DNA of 64,000 nt from Pseudomonadota bacterium. Lineage in GTDB: Bacteria; Desulfobacterota; Syntrophobacteria; Syntrophobacterales; Syntrophobacteraceae. Positions within the stretch are counted from its first letter, which is position 1. Each line of letters opens with the position of its first letter. This document shows positions 49,405-58,950 of this stretch, one piece after another. The stretch is taken from the NCBI GenBank assembly GCA_023416335.1, contig JAEZHY010000293.1, forward strand, positions 3,896-67,895, read 5' to 3'. The position numbers and the translations under genes are program-made. The notes under the pieces are model-generated. The model ran no database searches. It was not told where the DNA came from and saw nothing but the letters and a program-made list of their open reading frames with translations.

Positions 49405-50169
49405 GTGACTAGATCGGGCATATTCGTTTATGCAATCGCGGCTTATATTCTGTTCCTCGCTTCTTTCCTCTATTTCCTAGGCTTTCTGGCCTGCTTGCCC
49501 GTTCCGCAAGCTGCGGACGCGGCACCTGTTGCCGGTCCATTGCGAGGCACCCTGATCAACACCGGGTTGGTTGCCCTTTTCGCCCTGCAGCACCTCATAA
49601 TGGCAAGGCCCTGGTTCAAAAGACAACTGGTCCGCCTGGTACCCGCCCCTGCCGAACGCAGCACGTTCGTCCTGTCTGCGAGTATTCTTCTCGCTCTGCT
49701 CTGTTTTTTCCGGCAGCCCGTCCCGCCGGTCATCTGGCAGTTCGACAGTCCTTTGTTCCGACTGGTTCCCCGGTTCGCATTCCTCATTGGGTGCGGCCTG
49801 GTGGTCTACACGAGCTTTCTCATCGACCACTGGGACCTTTTCGGGCTGAGGCAGGCTTACCTCCACTATCGCAATGTCCCGTATACGCCCGTGCCCTTCA
49901 AGGTGAACTCACTCTACAGGCATATCCGCCATCCCATGATGCTGGGGTTCCTCATGATCCTGTGGTTTACTCCCGTCATGACGGTCGACCGCCTGACGCT
50001 CGCGGTCGAGTTCACCGCGTTCATCTTCGCCGGGATCTGGTTCGAGGAGCGCGAACTTGCCGGGAGTTTTGGCCAGGCCTATCTCGACTATAAGAAAAAG
50101 ACCTCGATGGTGATCCCGAAGGAAAAAACGAGGGCCGAAAAGGTCGATCGCCAACCCGGGAGAATATGA
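49405..50169 (+). CDS. mddA: MddA-like methanethiol S-methyltransferase (NnrU/isoprenylcysteine methyltransferase superfamily)
   Basis: This 254-residue membrane protein has about six hydrophobic segments. The sequence pattern AYILFLASFLYFLGFL, LFALQHLIMARPWFKR, ERSTFVLSASILL, HWDLFGLRQ, LYRHIRHPMMLGFL and WFEERELAGSFGQAYLDYKK corresponds to MddA, which methylates methanethiol to dimethyl sulfide with S-adenosylmethionine. The C-terminal His/Arg/Glu residues form the cofactor site in this superfamily. It starts with GTG 49405 preceded by AAAGG. It stands alone after the divergent sigma-54 activator; NnrU-like proteins of unknown role are the alternative. Confidence 0.75.
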   Translation: MTRSGIFVYAIAAYILFLASFLYFLGFLACLPVPQAADAAPVAGPLRGTLINTGLVALFALQHLIMARPWFKRQLVRLVPAPAERSTFVLSASILLALLCFFRQPVPPVIWQFDSPLFRLVPRFAFLIGCGLVVYTSFLIDHWDLFGLRQAYLHYRNVPYTPVPFKVNSLYRHIRHPMMLGFLMILWFTPVMTVDRLTLAVEFTAFIFAGIWFEERELAGSFGQAYLDYKKKTSMVIPKEKTRAEKVDRQPGRI

Positions 50170-50182
50170 TCGTTGGTGTGGA

Positions 50183-50503
50183 TTATGTGCCGGATTCGAT
50201 CACCCGCCTCAGTTCGCGGCCCGGGGAGAGAATGGCGGCAAGAGGAATGTCGCCGGCCCATTTGTCGTGCCAGACGAATATATTGAGAAATTCGATTGCA
50301 TCGGAAAGGTTTTCAAGAATCTCTTCATCCGCCCAACCGAGGCTTCTGTATTCTTCCAGAATTGCTGCCGGTAAATCAGAAACGTCCGAAAATCCGCTGA
50401 TCATGCCGAAGGAATATCCTTTCTGATCGGGAGTAAGCGCAACAGAGCTGAAAGCGACTTCCTGCAAAACGGAATACCATATCGTCTCTATGGTGATAAG
50501 CAT
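50183..50503 (-). CDS. hypothetical protein
   Basis: This 106-residue acidic protein is convergent with mddA and ends 13 bases from its stop. Composition (W, E and L-rich) and a GWADEEILENLSDAIEFL helix look like real protein, but I recognise no family and see no strong ribosome site. Start at 50503 is tentative. Confidence 0.45.
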   Translation of the reverse strand: MLITIETIWYSVLQEVAFSSVALTPDQKGYSFGMISGFSDVSDLPAAILEEYRSLGWADEEILENLSDAIEFLNIFVWHDKWAGDIPLAAILSPGRELRRVIESGT

Positions 50504-50648
50504 CAGAGGGATGCAACATACATTCCAGGGAGATTATCGGTCTTTAACTTTAATATATTCAACCTGTTCTCATGTCAGAATCTATCCTGAGCGGGTTCAA
50601 TATATTCCGGTCTGAACCTTACAGTTGACATACATGTAACCGAGGAGT

Positions 50649-50671
50649 TTCACCTGTATCCTACAGGTGAA
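50649..50671. promoter_or_regulatory. 23-base perfect inverted repeat
   Basis: TTCACCTGTA-TCC-TACAGGTGAA has perfect 10-bp arms and a three-base spacer, the shape of a dimeric repressor site or small hairpin. A TTGACA lies just before it at 50624. No gene start is nearby on either strand; the 50504-51217 gap otherwise holds repeats B, C and A. Confidence 0.4.
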
Positions 50672-50842
50672 CAGGTTGGGAGGTACAAATATAAGACTAT
50701 AAATTGGGGGCGGGAAACCGAGCCTGACGGGAGGGTGGGAAGCAGGAGTTTCCAAAACCGGGGTTCTCAAGCCGGAGGGGCTGTTGCCCAAATGGAGAAA
50801 TAGCTTCTTTGGCAGGCATTTTGCGACCAAGTCTCCCAACCC

Positions 50843-50897
50843 GTCATCCCGGCAGTGCTTTTAAGCCGGGAACCAGGGTTTTTAAGGACTTGAATTC
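50843..50897. repeat. interspersed repeat family B, copy 2
   Basis: catcccggcagtgcttttaa, then gccgggaaccagggttt and aaggacttgaattc: reverse complement of 7725-7776. A family C trace (cttgggaaccagcgag) follows at 51008. Confidence 0.7.
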
Positions 50898-51069
50898 GCT
50901 ATTAATCCGCCCCAAAGCCTGGATTCCGGTTTCCACCGGAATGACGAAATCGTACCCGGTACGCTATCTGAAGCTACCGCAGGGATTTGGGCAACAGCCC
51001 CCGGAGCTTGGGAACCAGCGAGTGTGCGGTTTGGGCTGGACGTCTTTTTGTTGTCCGTGCCGGAGCCTG

Positions 51070-51203
51070 GTAGGGTGGGGGAGCGGAGCGCGGTGGTATC
51101 ATCGTGCCCACCGTCCATCACCTTGGAACAAACCTCATCGGGACGGCCGAGCGGTGGGCACCCGAAAAACTGGTGCCCACCCTACGCCACCTGCCGTTCT
51201 CCT
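51070..51203. repeat. interspersed repeat family A, full-length copy
   Basis: tagggtgggggagcggagc, catcgtgcccaccgtccat, gcggtgggcacccgaaaaac and gtgcccaccctacgcc, then ctgccgttctcc. It matches 19421-19565 and 61497-61618 in order and orientation, and ends 15 bases before the next gene's stop. Confidence 0.75.
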
Positions 51204-51217
51204 TTGAATTTGATCGG

Positions 51218-52204
51218 TTAATCTTTGCTGACTATTCTCTGCTTCACATCGATGAGCTTCAATGCCCCGTTAATCCTCTGGACTTTCCAGATGTTTTCGG
51301 TCTTTCCGTTCAGGGCTTTCTTTTCGTTTTTAACCGAGTAGACGGATATGAACTTGGCAATGCGGACCTCGGGCTGGTCCAGAACGATCATAACGACGTC
51401 TCCATCCAGGGCGGTCGATATCTGATCCCAGTTCCGAAAGTAATACCCCAGGTCCCGCTTGACGTACTCCCTGTCCACGACTCCGCGGTCATAGTAATCG
51501 ACCCGGTCGGCATAGAACGGCGTCACGGCAGTGATGTCCTTCTTTCCGTTCAACTCCAGAATGCGGCGCACGAAGACGGTAAGTTCATTCCGGGTAATCG
51601 GGGCGGCCTGCTGTTCGACTTCGGGTGCCGGAGGCTTTTCCCGGACAATCTGTTCGACCGGCGGCTGCGCCTGGGGCTTCTCTCGGGCAATCTGTTCGAT
51701 CGACGGCTGCGTAGGGGGCTTCTCGCGAACGGGTTGTCTTGCGGGCTTTTGAGGCTCGGTTGGAGGATGTTCTTCTACAGCCGCTTCCTCGAATGCAGGA
51801 TCGGGAATCTTCCGAAATTCCGGGGTCGTTCTTGGTGATGGTTCGCGCGACGGCTTGTCCATGGCGATTTTCCCGGAAGCCGTGGAGATGTCGATGAGGG
51901 TCAGGCGTTTATCGGCAGAGGAGGAATAAGTAATGGTCGCTTTCCTATTCCGCAATTGTTCGGCTGCCTTCATCAGTGACGCTACTTTTTTCTTGTCCTG
52001 TGTGTCGTAGTAGAAGACGAGATTTGGCGCATACACCGCGTACTGATCGACGTGTACGATTGTGGCTTCGATCTGCTGCGAGCCGGTAGCCGGAGCGGAT
52101 TCCGCTGCAAAGGCGGCATGAGGCGGCGAACAGGATATCGACAATAGAATCAACACGCCAAAAAGAAGTCTCTTTTGCAGCCGGGAAAATGTCTTTTTCT
52201 CCAT
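51218..52204 (-). CDS. secreted protein with a proline-rich repeat and a C-terminal NTF2-like domain
   Basis: This 328-residue protein has a signal peptide (about 1-33, ISCSPPHAAFAAES). A first domain (35-120) follows, then a proline/glutamate-rich linker with 14-residue repeats (about 157-195). The C-terminal domain (about 210-325; RNELTVFVRRILELNGKKDITAVTPFYADRVDYYDRG) resembles NTF2/SnoaL-like domains seen in secreted or periplasmic proteins of this group. Function is unknown. Start 52204 follows AGAGGAAGAT. It lies 118 bases downstream of the giant kinase gene on the same strand and may be co-transcribed. Confidence 0.8.
   Translation of the reverse strand: MEKKTFSRLQKRLLFGVLILLSISCSPPHAAFAAESAPATGSQQIEATIVHVDQYAVYAPNLVFYYDTQDKKKVASLMKAAEQLRNRKATITYSSSADKRLTLIDISTASGKIAMDKPSREPSPRTTPEFRKIPDPAFEEAAVEEHPPTEPQKPARQPVREKPPTQPSIEQIAREKPQAQPPVEQIVREKPPAPEVEQQAAPITRNELTVFVRRILELNGKKDITAVTPFYADRVDYYDRGVVDREYVKRDLGYYFRNWDQISTALDGDVVMIVLDQPEVRIAKFISVYSVKNEKKALNGKTENIWKVQRINGALKLIDVKQRIVSKD
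51635..51733 (-). repeat. in-frame tandem 42-bp repeat in the secreted-protein gene
   Basis: Two full 42-base units (51635-51676, 51677-51718) and a partial third encode copies of xREKPxxxPxxEQI. Such in-frame units change linker length without loss of frame. Confidence 0.75.
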
Positions 52205-52322
52205 ATCTTCCTCTTGCTTCATGGCAAGCAATCTATTCCGGACCCAATCCGGAACTCAGAATCGGTAATTGTATTACCGGAAATGTTGACCCTATTTATC
52301 TCTCAGGGCAACCTTTTTCTAT

Positions 52323-55300
52323 TCACTGCTTCACAATTTCGGACAGTATACCCGCTACTTCATGGAGCCGAAAGGGCTTCGGTATGGCAGCCTTGAACCC
52401 GTATTCCGAAAAGTTCGACATAATGGTATCGTCGGAATATCCGCTCGAGACTATTGCCTTCACGGAGCTGTCCAGTTCCAGCAGCTTCTCGATGGCCTCC
52501 CTGCCGCCCATCCCTCCCCGCACTGTCAGGTCGAGTATTACGGCATCAAAAGGTGAACCCCCAAGCATGGCCTTTTCGTATTGTTCGACCGCCTCGGTTC
52601 CGTCTTTCGCGCATACGGCTTCAAAGCCCTGCTGCGCGAGCATTTCCACAACCATTGCCCTGATCGCCTCATCGTCGTCCATGATGAGGATTCGTCCCTT
52701 TTGAGGGCCGGGAGGGGGGCCATGCTTTGCGGCGCTCTCCTTCCTTTCCTGTTCCGAGGCCGGGAGGTAGATATGAATGTTTGTACCAATACCGAGCACG
52801 GATTCGATAGTGATTTGGCCCCCGTGCTGTTTGATCACCGCATAGGCGCTTGTCAGTCCCAGTCCCATTCCTTTCTGGATTCCCCTTTCCTTGGTACTGA
52901 AGTAGGGATCGAAGACTTTTGAGAGGTGCTCCGGCCGAATCCCCACCCCGTGGTCCTTGATGGAAATCCTGACATGGTTGCCTTTTTCGAGTCCGGTGAC
53001 CTGGTTGTCGTTGAGGCAAATATTCGAGGCTTCAATATCGATTATTCCGCCGTCCGGCATCGACTCGCGGGCATTGATCACAAGGTTCCCGATTGCCTGA
53101 TGGATTTGCGCGGGATCGCAATTTACTGACCGGAGATCTCCGGCGAGTTTAGTTTGGCAGACGACATTCGATCCAGTGAGGGCAAGGCTGACCGCATCTT
53201 CCAGGATGCCGGGGAGGGGGTGGGCATCCTTGACCGGCATGCCTCCCCTGGCAAAGGTCACGAACTGCCGCGTTAGATTCCTGGCTTGGATAGACGCCTC
53301 TTCGGCGCTCTTCAGATATTGAAATTCCTTGCTCTCGGGCTGTGTATTCAGTTGTGCCAGGGAAATGTTGCCCAGGATGGTAGTCAGCAGATTGTTGAAA
53401 TCATGCGCTATTCCTGCTGCCAGGACGCCAATCGATTCGAGCTTCTGGGTTTTGAGCAGTTCCTCTTCCATTCTTTTGCGGGCGGTGATATCGGTAATGA
53501 AACCCTCGACGGCCAACGTCCGGCCATCCCGGCCAGGTACTCCGGTTCCCTGCTCCCACACCCATTTTTGCTCGCCCCCTCGCGTGTTTATGCGGTAGAG
53601 CAATTGAAATGCCGCGCCCTGTTCCAACGCGGACCGGACTGCTTTCCGAACGTAGTCCCTGTCCTCCGGGTGAATCAACTCGCCAAACGTTACAACGCGG
53701 TCCCGGGTCAACTCGGACGGCAGGTATCCGAAAAGCTCTCGGGACCCTTCGCTCACGAACTCCATCGTCCAGTCATCGTCATCAAGGCACCGATAGGCCA
53801 TTCCGGGGAGGTTGCTCATAAGGGTGGACAGGATCCGCTGGTTTTCGCGCAATGCCTCTGTGCGTTCCTGAACCAGGTTTTCCAAATGCTCCTGATGTCT
53901 CTTAAGTTCATCCTGGGCGAGTTTGCGAGCGGTTATGTCCACCAGGGAGCCTTCGAGTCCGATGATTTCGCCGCCCCGGTCACGTATTGCCCTGGCGTGC
54001 AGGGCAACCCAGATTTGGCTCCCATCTTTGCGGGACATCTGTGCTTCGTAATCCAGGACCCGGCCGTCCCGCTCCATCATCCGTATGAAGTTTATGCGCT
54101 GCTCGGGATCGACATAAATCTGGGTCGGAATGTCCGTTATTGCGGCTACCAGTTCTTCCGCGGAATCATAGCCCAGTATCCGGGCCGTCGATGGGTTTGC
54201 GCCGACGACTCTGCCATCCGGTGTGGACTGAAAGATACCTTCGATTGCGTTCGCGTAGAGTTCGTGAAACTTTTCATACAAATTACGGTATTCCCGTTCC
54301 GAATCGACGAGATCGGAATATAACCGGGCATTTTCGATGGAAATGGCGGCCTGAGAGGTGAGTATGCTCAGTGTATCGACACGCTCGGGCGTGAATGCGC
54401 CGACTGCCAGGTTGTTCTCCATGTAGAGCACCCCGATAAGGGCCGACTGCCTCATGATGGGGGTACAGAGGATCGATTTGGGGTGCTTTGCCTGGACGTA
54501 ATCGTCCCCGGTGAACAGCCCCTCATTGCCGGCATCGCTCAGGATAACGTTCTCTTTTGTCCTGGCGACATAGGCTACGACTGCGGCGCACAGATCTCTG
54601 CATTCTCCGAGCGGCAGGGAACCTTTCGGGTCGGCCCCGCCCGTTTCGCCGCCGACCATGGCTTCCACCGTCATCTTGTCCCCTCGCTTCAGGATGAGGA
54701 AGCCTTTCTCCGCTCCGGCATTTTCCACGAGGATTTCAATCAGCCTCGCAAGGAGTCTTTCCAGTTGGATCTCACCTGATATGGCCTGGGCCGCCTTCAT
54801 GACCGAGGTCAGGTCCAGAGCGCCGGAATCGGTTTCGGATACCGTCTGGGGGGGGATCGTGTTGAAAGCCTCTGAAAGAGACATGCCGACGGACTGGCGA
54901 TCCGATCCGGCAAAGGCTGTCTCGGGGTGCCTAGTTTCCAGGTCGCGCACCTTTTCGGTCGCTCCCCACTTGAGATAGCAGTTACGGGCTTCAGATAGAT
55001 AAGCCCCCGCGATTCTGGCTTTGCCCCTCGAAAGGTAATACCAGGCGGCCAATTCATTCGCGACAGCCTCCTCGTGAAGGAAACCGTTCCTGCCGGCCTG
55101 CTCTATGGCCCTATCGTAGAGTTCCATTGCCCGGAGGTCCCTGCCCAGAACCCGGGCCGTTTCGGCTTCCATCAGAAGGTACTTGTGCGAGTAGTTCATC
55201 GGAGCGTGATCCGCCCACTTCTTCATCTTCTTCCGGCTTGTTCCGACTCTTTTCAAAATCCTTCTGCGTTCGATAAGACTCTTTCCGGAAATATCGGCAA

Positions 55301-58300
55301 GTCCGGCTAGAGACGAATAAAAATGCCAGGTGGGAATGTAGGTCATCGAGCGCACACCGTTCAGATACTTTTCGGCGCTTTTCGCGGCCTGTCCGGCTCC
55401 CTGGAAATCACGGGCCAGGAAACAGAGAATGGTTTTGTACATGAATGTAGCGAAAACCACGGTTTTGTCGCCCGCCTGCTCAAGAACCGGCAGAGTTTTT
55501 TCTTCATCGAAGCTCTCTCCTGCGAGACGCCATGGAGCGGCCGACTGTCCCGTGAGATTCATGACAACCTGATGAACGAGCATGATGGAATAAAGCGGTC
55601 CGCTGTGCTTGAAATCTCCAACGATACGCATGTATTTGAGCGTTTCCGCTTTGAGTTCCCCCAGAGGTTTTCCCGCCAGAAAGGCATTGGAGCAATAACT
55701 TGCTGCCGAATAAGCGGCGTAAGCTATATCTCCGGTTTCGAGCCCCGTTTGACAGTTTTTCAGCAGGTCGTTCAGTACCCCCCTCAGGCTCTCTTTCCAA
55801 TGCCGTATGAAGCCGTTATAGACGAATGTGGCCATCGCCCTGTAGCCCGGCATTCGGTCCGTGAGTGCCATAGCCATCTTTCCGAAGCGATAGCCGGAAT
55901 CGATATCTCCGAGCACACTGCATAAAATCATGCCATATCCGCAATAGGCTACCGCGGACATGGGCGCGTTGCCGTGTTCGAGCGAAAATTCTGTCAGCTT
56001 GAAGGTGGTCAGGGGAAAGATCTCGGGAAAAGCTTTATGCAATGCCCCGCTGATAATCCCTATTATTCGCATGATCGCCAGCTTTTTGGGGTCCGTCATT
56101 TCCGGCAGGTGGAGAAATCCTTCCACGTTTTTGCCCGCAAGCTTGATCCTGGTCCGCAGCATAGCAAGGAGGATGTTGAATCTGGTCGGTTTTTCAGGGA
56201 GGCGCATTCCCAGTTCCCTGCAGATTTTCAGCCCCGATGAGGCAGCTTCGAAAAGCTTATTGCGGGCCAGGTAACTCCACAATCTGACTTCCCGGGCATG
56301 CATGCCGTCGAGCAAGTTGGCGGAGTGCAGAAGCACCTGGTCGATGAGCCGTTCCATTTCGCCGAAGCCGGTGTTGAGGAAGGCAGCTTCGGCTGCTTCT
56401 GAGTGCAACTGCAGGGTGAGTTGATATCGATCCGACCATCCATTTTCCCCCAGCAACTCCATGCCCTTGGCGAAGTATTTAAAGGCCGCTCCGTAGGCTG
56501 CCGAAGCTTTGGCTCTCAGTCCCGCTGTGAGATTGAGTTCTGCAAGTTCATCGCGCTCCTGCGCGTCTTCGATCAGTTCGACCGCCTGATTCAGGTGATT
56601 GACTATGTCGAGAATTCTCTGCGGGCGATTTTCATCGGGGGTATTCCACAAAAGGGCTCTTCCGGCATCGAAGTGAAGCCGTTTGCGCTCGGTTTCCGGT
56701 ATCAGGGAGTAAGCGGCCTGTTGGATGCGGTCGTGGGCGAATTTGTATTCCGCGTTCAAAGGAAACGGCCAGAGGTCCGGACCGGCGAACTCGATGAGTT
56801 TATGCGATTTCCCGAGCGGAAAAATGAAACCTTCCGCTATCAGGTCCTTCAGGCAGGACAGGACCTCACGCGGCGGCTTTTTCGAAATGATCGAGATGGT
56901 TGTCAGATCGAACCTGTTGCCCACTCCTGCGGAGAGTTTCAATATACTCTGGGCCTCGGGCCTCAACTTGAGCATCCGGTTGGCCAGGATTTCGATCACG
57001 TTTTCCGTCGCTCCGCGAGATCGAATTTTCCGGAGGTCCCAGTTCCAGTGCCGATCCTGATGATCGAATTCTATCAGGCCTTCCGTGTGGAGCGATTTCA
57101 GGAATTCTTTTATGAAGAAAGGGTTTCCGTTTGTCCTGGCGAATACCAGTTCCGCCAGAGGTCTCGTATCCTCTTCGGAACCGTTCAGGGTCTCCGAGAC
57201 GAGTTGATTGACATCCTCCTGCCGAAGCGGAGACAGGAACAGGTGCGACGGTTCCGCCCCGCTTTTCCGGATTGCTTCCATGGTCAGGGAAAGCGGGTGA
57301 GCATCATTCAGATTTTCATCCCGGAAAGCGCCGATGAGCAGGAGATTGCGGGTCTGTGAGCCGGACGTGAGAAGCTCTATCAGGCGAAGTGATGCAGCAT
57401 CGGCCCAATGAAGGTCGTCGAGGAAGATAACCAGCGGTTGCTCCCCGGAGGCGAATACGCCGATGAAGCTCTGGAGGGTCTGGTCGAACCTGTTCTGAGC
57501 CTCCATCGGGGGCAGCGGGACCACTTCGGGCCCGGGGCCGGTTATCAGCTCGACTTCCGGAATGAGATCGATAATGAGTCGGGCATTGTTGCCAAGGGCG
57601 GTAAGAAGCTTTTTCCGCCACACGGCCAGTTCCGACTCGCTTTCCGTCAGGAGGTAATGTACCAGGTCCCGGAAGGCCCCGGCGAAAGCCAGGTAGGGGA
57701 TATCACGCTGAAGCTGTTCGAACTTGCCGGAGATGAAATGGCCCCTTTTCCCCGTCAGGGGCTTGTATACTTCCTGTACAAGGGAGGTTTTTCCGATTCC
57801 GGCATAGCCTGAAACCAGTACGATTTCGCACTTCCCGGCTTTTCGGCCATCTGCGTCGGACGGTGTCGACAGCCGCTCCACGGCGGAAACCAGGATCGAA
57901 ATCTCCTCCTGTCTTCCGTAGAGTTTCTGGGGAATCTGAAACCGGTCCGAACTGTCGCCGACCCCGAGCGGGAAAACCTGGATCGATCCCCCAATGCGAA
58001 GCTGCCCCAGGCATTCGTCGAGGTCGGCCTTGATCCCGAGGGCGCTCTGGTAGCGATCTTCGGCCGTTTTGTGCAAGAGCCTCAAAACTATAGCCGACAC
58101 TGCTTCGGGAATTTTCGGATCGATCCGGTGAGGAGGTACGGGTTCTTTTGCAATATGGCAGTGTACCATTTCCATTGCATCGCGGGCACTGAACGGGGGA
58201 CTTCCCGTGAGCAGTTCGTAAAGGGTTGCTCCGAATGAATAGAAATCCGTCCGGTAATCCAGTGCGCGATTCATTCTGCCGGTCTGTTCGGGCGAAATAT

Positions 58301-58820
58301 AGGCAAGCGTCCCTTCCAGCGTCTTTGGATTGTTGATGGTGGTGTTCTCGCGCGAGAGCAGCGAGGCGATGCCGAAGTCGATAACCTTGAGCCGGCCGTT
58401 TGCAGGGTTGAAGACGATGTTGGAGGGGTTGATATCCTTGTGAATGATGTGCTCGGTATGAATCTGGTGCAGGCTTTCGGCTATCCCGGAAGCAATGGAA
58501 AGGACTTCCTCGAGTGTGAACCTGTGCCTGTACGCCAGATTATGCAGGGAGTCCGCGCCGAAGTCCTCCAGGACGATAACCGGAGTATTGCCGAATTCCT
58601 CCAGGGAGTAGGCCCGGATTACCCCTCCTTTGTTGATCGATCGGGTAATCTCGTATTCTCGCCTGTACCGGGTGTGTTCATCATGTGAAGAAGGACAGTC
58701 TTCCTTGAGTACCTTGAGAATAACCGGCAGGAGGTCTTTTTCTCTAACCGAGCGATAGACGAGAGAGTTGTAGCTGTTGTAGATTTGTGCAATGGTCCGA
58801 TAGCCCGGTAGACCGATCAC
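52323..58820 (-). CDS. giant trifunctional Ser/Thr kinase - AAA ATPase - hybrid sensor histidine kinase with terminal receiver
   Basis: This protein has 2165 residues. Domains in order: Ser/Thr kinase (about 1-265; HKDINPSNIVFN near 130, DFGIAS, SPEQTGRM); STAND-like ATPase (about 300-640; Walker A GYAGIGKTS near 337, Walker B VIFLDDLHWAD); a helical repeat-rich region (650-1300); GAF (about 1355-1500); two PAS domains (about 1510-1625, 1660-1780); histidine kinase with phosphoacceptor in AHDFNNLL (near 1805) and ATP-binding boxes to about 2035; and a receiver (2050-2165, Asp in VILDLTV). The Gly-rich loop of the Ser/Thr kinase is degenerate, but Lys in VILKVLK and the catalytic Asp remain. 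The start is GTG 58820 with AGGAGGTGGGAT. No output domain is attached, so phosphotransfer to another regulator or a phosphorylated target is expected. Confidence 0.93.
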   Translation of the reverse strand: MIGLPGYRTIAQIYNSYNSLVYRSVREKDLLPVILKVLKEDCPSSHDEHTRYRREYEITRSINKGGVIRAYSLEEFGNTPVIVLEDFGADSLHNLAYRHRFTLEEVLSIASGIAESLHQIHTEHIIHKDINPSNIVFNPANGRLKVIDFGIASLLSRENTTINNPKTLEGTLAYISPEQTGRMNRALDYRTDFYSFGATLYELLTGSPPFSARDAMEMVHCHIAKEPVPPHRIDPKIPEAVSAIVLRLLHKTAEDRYQSALGIKADLDECLGQLRIGGSIQVFPLGVGDSSDRFQIPQKLYGRQEEISILVSAVERLSTPSDADGRKAGKCEIVLVSGYAGIGKTSLVQEVYKPLTGKRGHFISGKFEQLQRDIPYLAFAGAFRDLVHYLLTESESELAVWRKKLLTALGNNARLIIDLIPEVELITGPGPEVVPLPPMEAQNRFDQTLQSFIGVFASGEQPLVIFLDDLHWADAASLRLIELLTSGSQTRNLLLIGAFRDENLNDAHPLSLTMEAIRKSGAEPSHLFLSPLRQEDVNQLVSETLNGSEEDTRPLAELVFARTNGNPFFIKEFLKSLHTEGLIEFDHQDRHWNWDLRKIRSRGATENVIEILANRMLKLRPEAQSILKLSAGVGNRFDLTTISIISKKPPREVLSCLKDLIAEGFIFPLGKSHKLIEFAGPDLWPFPLNAEYKFAHDRIQQAAYSLIPETERKRLHFDAGRALLWNTPDENRPQRILDIVNHLNQAVELIEDAQERDELAELNLTAGLRAKASAAYGAAFKYFAKGMELLGENGWSDRYQLTLQLHSEAAEAAFLNTGFGEMERLIDQVLLHSANLLDGMHAREVRLWSYLARNKLFEAASSGLKICRELGMRLPEKPTRFNILLAMLRTRIKLAGKNVEGFLHLPEMTDPKKLAIMRIIGIISGALHKAFPEIFPLTTFKLTEFSLEHGNAPMSAVAYCGYGMILCSVLGDIDSGYRFGKMAMALTDRMPGYRAMATFVYNGFIRHWKESLRGVLNDLLKNCQTGLETGDIAYAAYSAASYCSNAFLAGKPLGELKAETLKYMRIVGDFKHSGPLYSIMLVHQVVMNLTGQSAAPWRLAGESFDEEKTLPVLEQAGDKTVVFATFMYKTILCFLARDFQGAGQAAKSAEKYLNGVRSMTYIPTWHFYSSLAGLADISGKSLIERRRILKRVGTSRKKMKKWADHAPMNYSHKYLLMEAETARVLGRDLRAMELYDRAIEQAGRNGFLHEEAVANELAAWYYLSRGKARIAGAYLSEARNCYLKWGATEKVRDLETRHPETAFAGSDRQSVGMSLSEAFNTIPPQTVSETDSGALDLTSVMKAAQAISGEIQLERLLARLIEILVENAGAEKGFLILKRGDKMTVEAMVGGETGGADPKGSLPLGECRDLCAAVVAYVARTKENVILSDAGNEGLFTGDDYVQAKHPKSILCTPIMRQSALIGVLYMENNLAVGAFTPERVDTLSILTSQAAISIENARLYSDLVDSEREYRNLYEKFHELYANAIEGIFQSTPDGRVVGANPSTARILGYDSAEELVAAITDIPTQIYVDPEQRINFIRMMERDGRVLDYEAQMSRKDGSQIWVALHARAIRDRGGEIIGLEGSLVDITARKLAQDELKRHQEHLENLVQERTEALRENQRILSTLMSNLPGMAYRCLDDDDWTMEFVSEGSRELFGYLPSELTRDRVVTFGELIHPEDRDYVRKAVRSALEQGAAFQLLYRINTRGGEQKWVWEQGTGVPGRDGRTLAVEGFITDITARKRMEEELLKTQKLESIGVLAAGIAHDFNNLLTTILGNISLAQLNTQPESKEFQYLKSAEEASIQARNLTRQFVTFARGGMPVKDAHPLPGILEDAVSLALTGSNVVCQTKLAGDLRSVNCDPAQIHQAIGNLVINARESMPDGGIIDIEASNICLNDNQVTGLEKGNHVRISIKDHGVGIRPEHLSKVFDPYFSTKERGIQKGMGLGLTSAYAVIKQHGGQITIESVLGIGTNIHIYLPASEQERKESAAKHGPPPGPQKGRILIMDDDEAIRAMVVEMLAQQGFEAVCAKDGTEAVEQYEKAMLGGSPFDAVILDLTVRGGMGGREAIEKLLELDSSVKAIVSSGYSDDTIMSNFSEYGFKAAIPKPFRLHEVAGILSEIVKQ

Positions 58821-58950
58821 ATCCCACCTCCTGCGGGAGAACGCGTGCCGGAACGGCAAAACAGGCTTTTCGAGCCCGTCTCTGGCTGCAGTGCCGATCC
58901 TGAGATCTTTTATATTGCGATTCCCCTGTACTCTCCCGCGCTATAACGAC

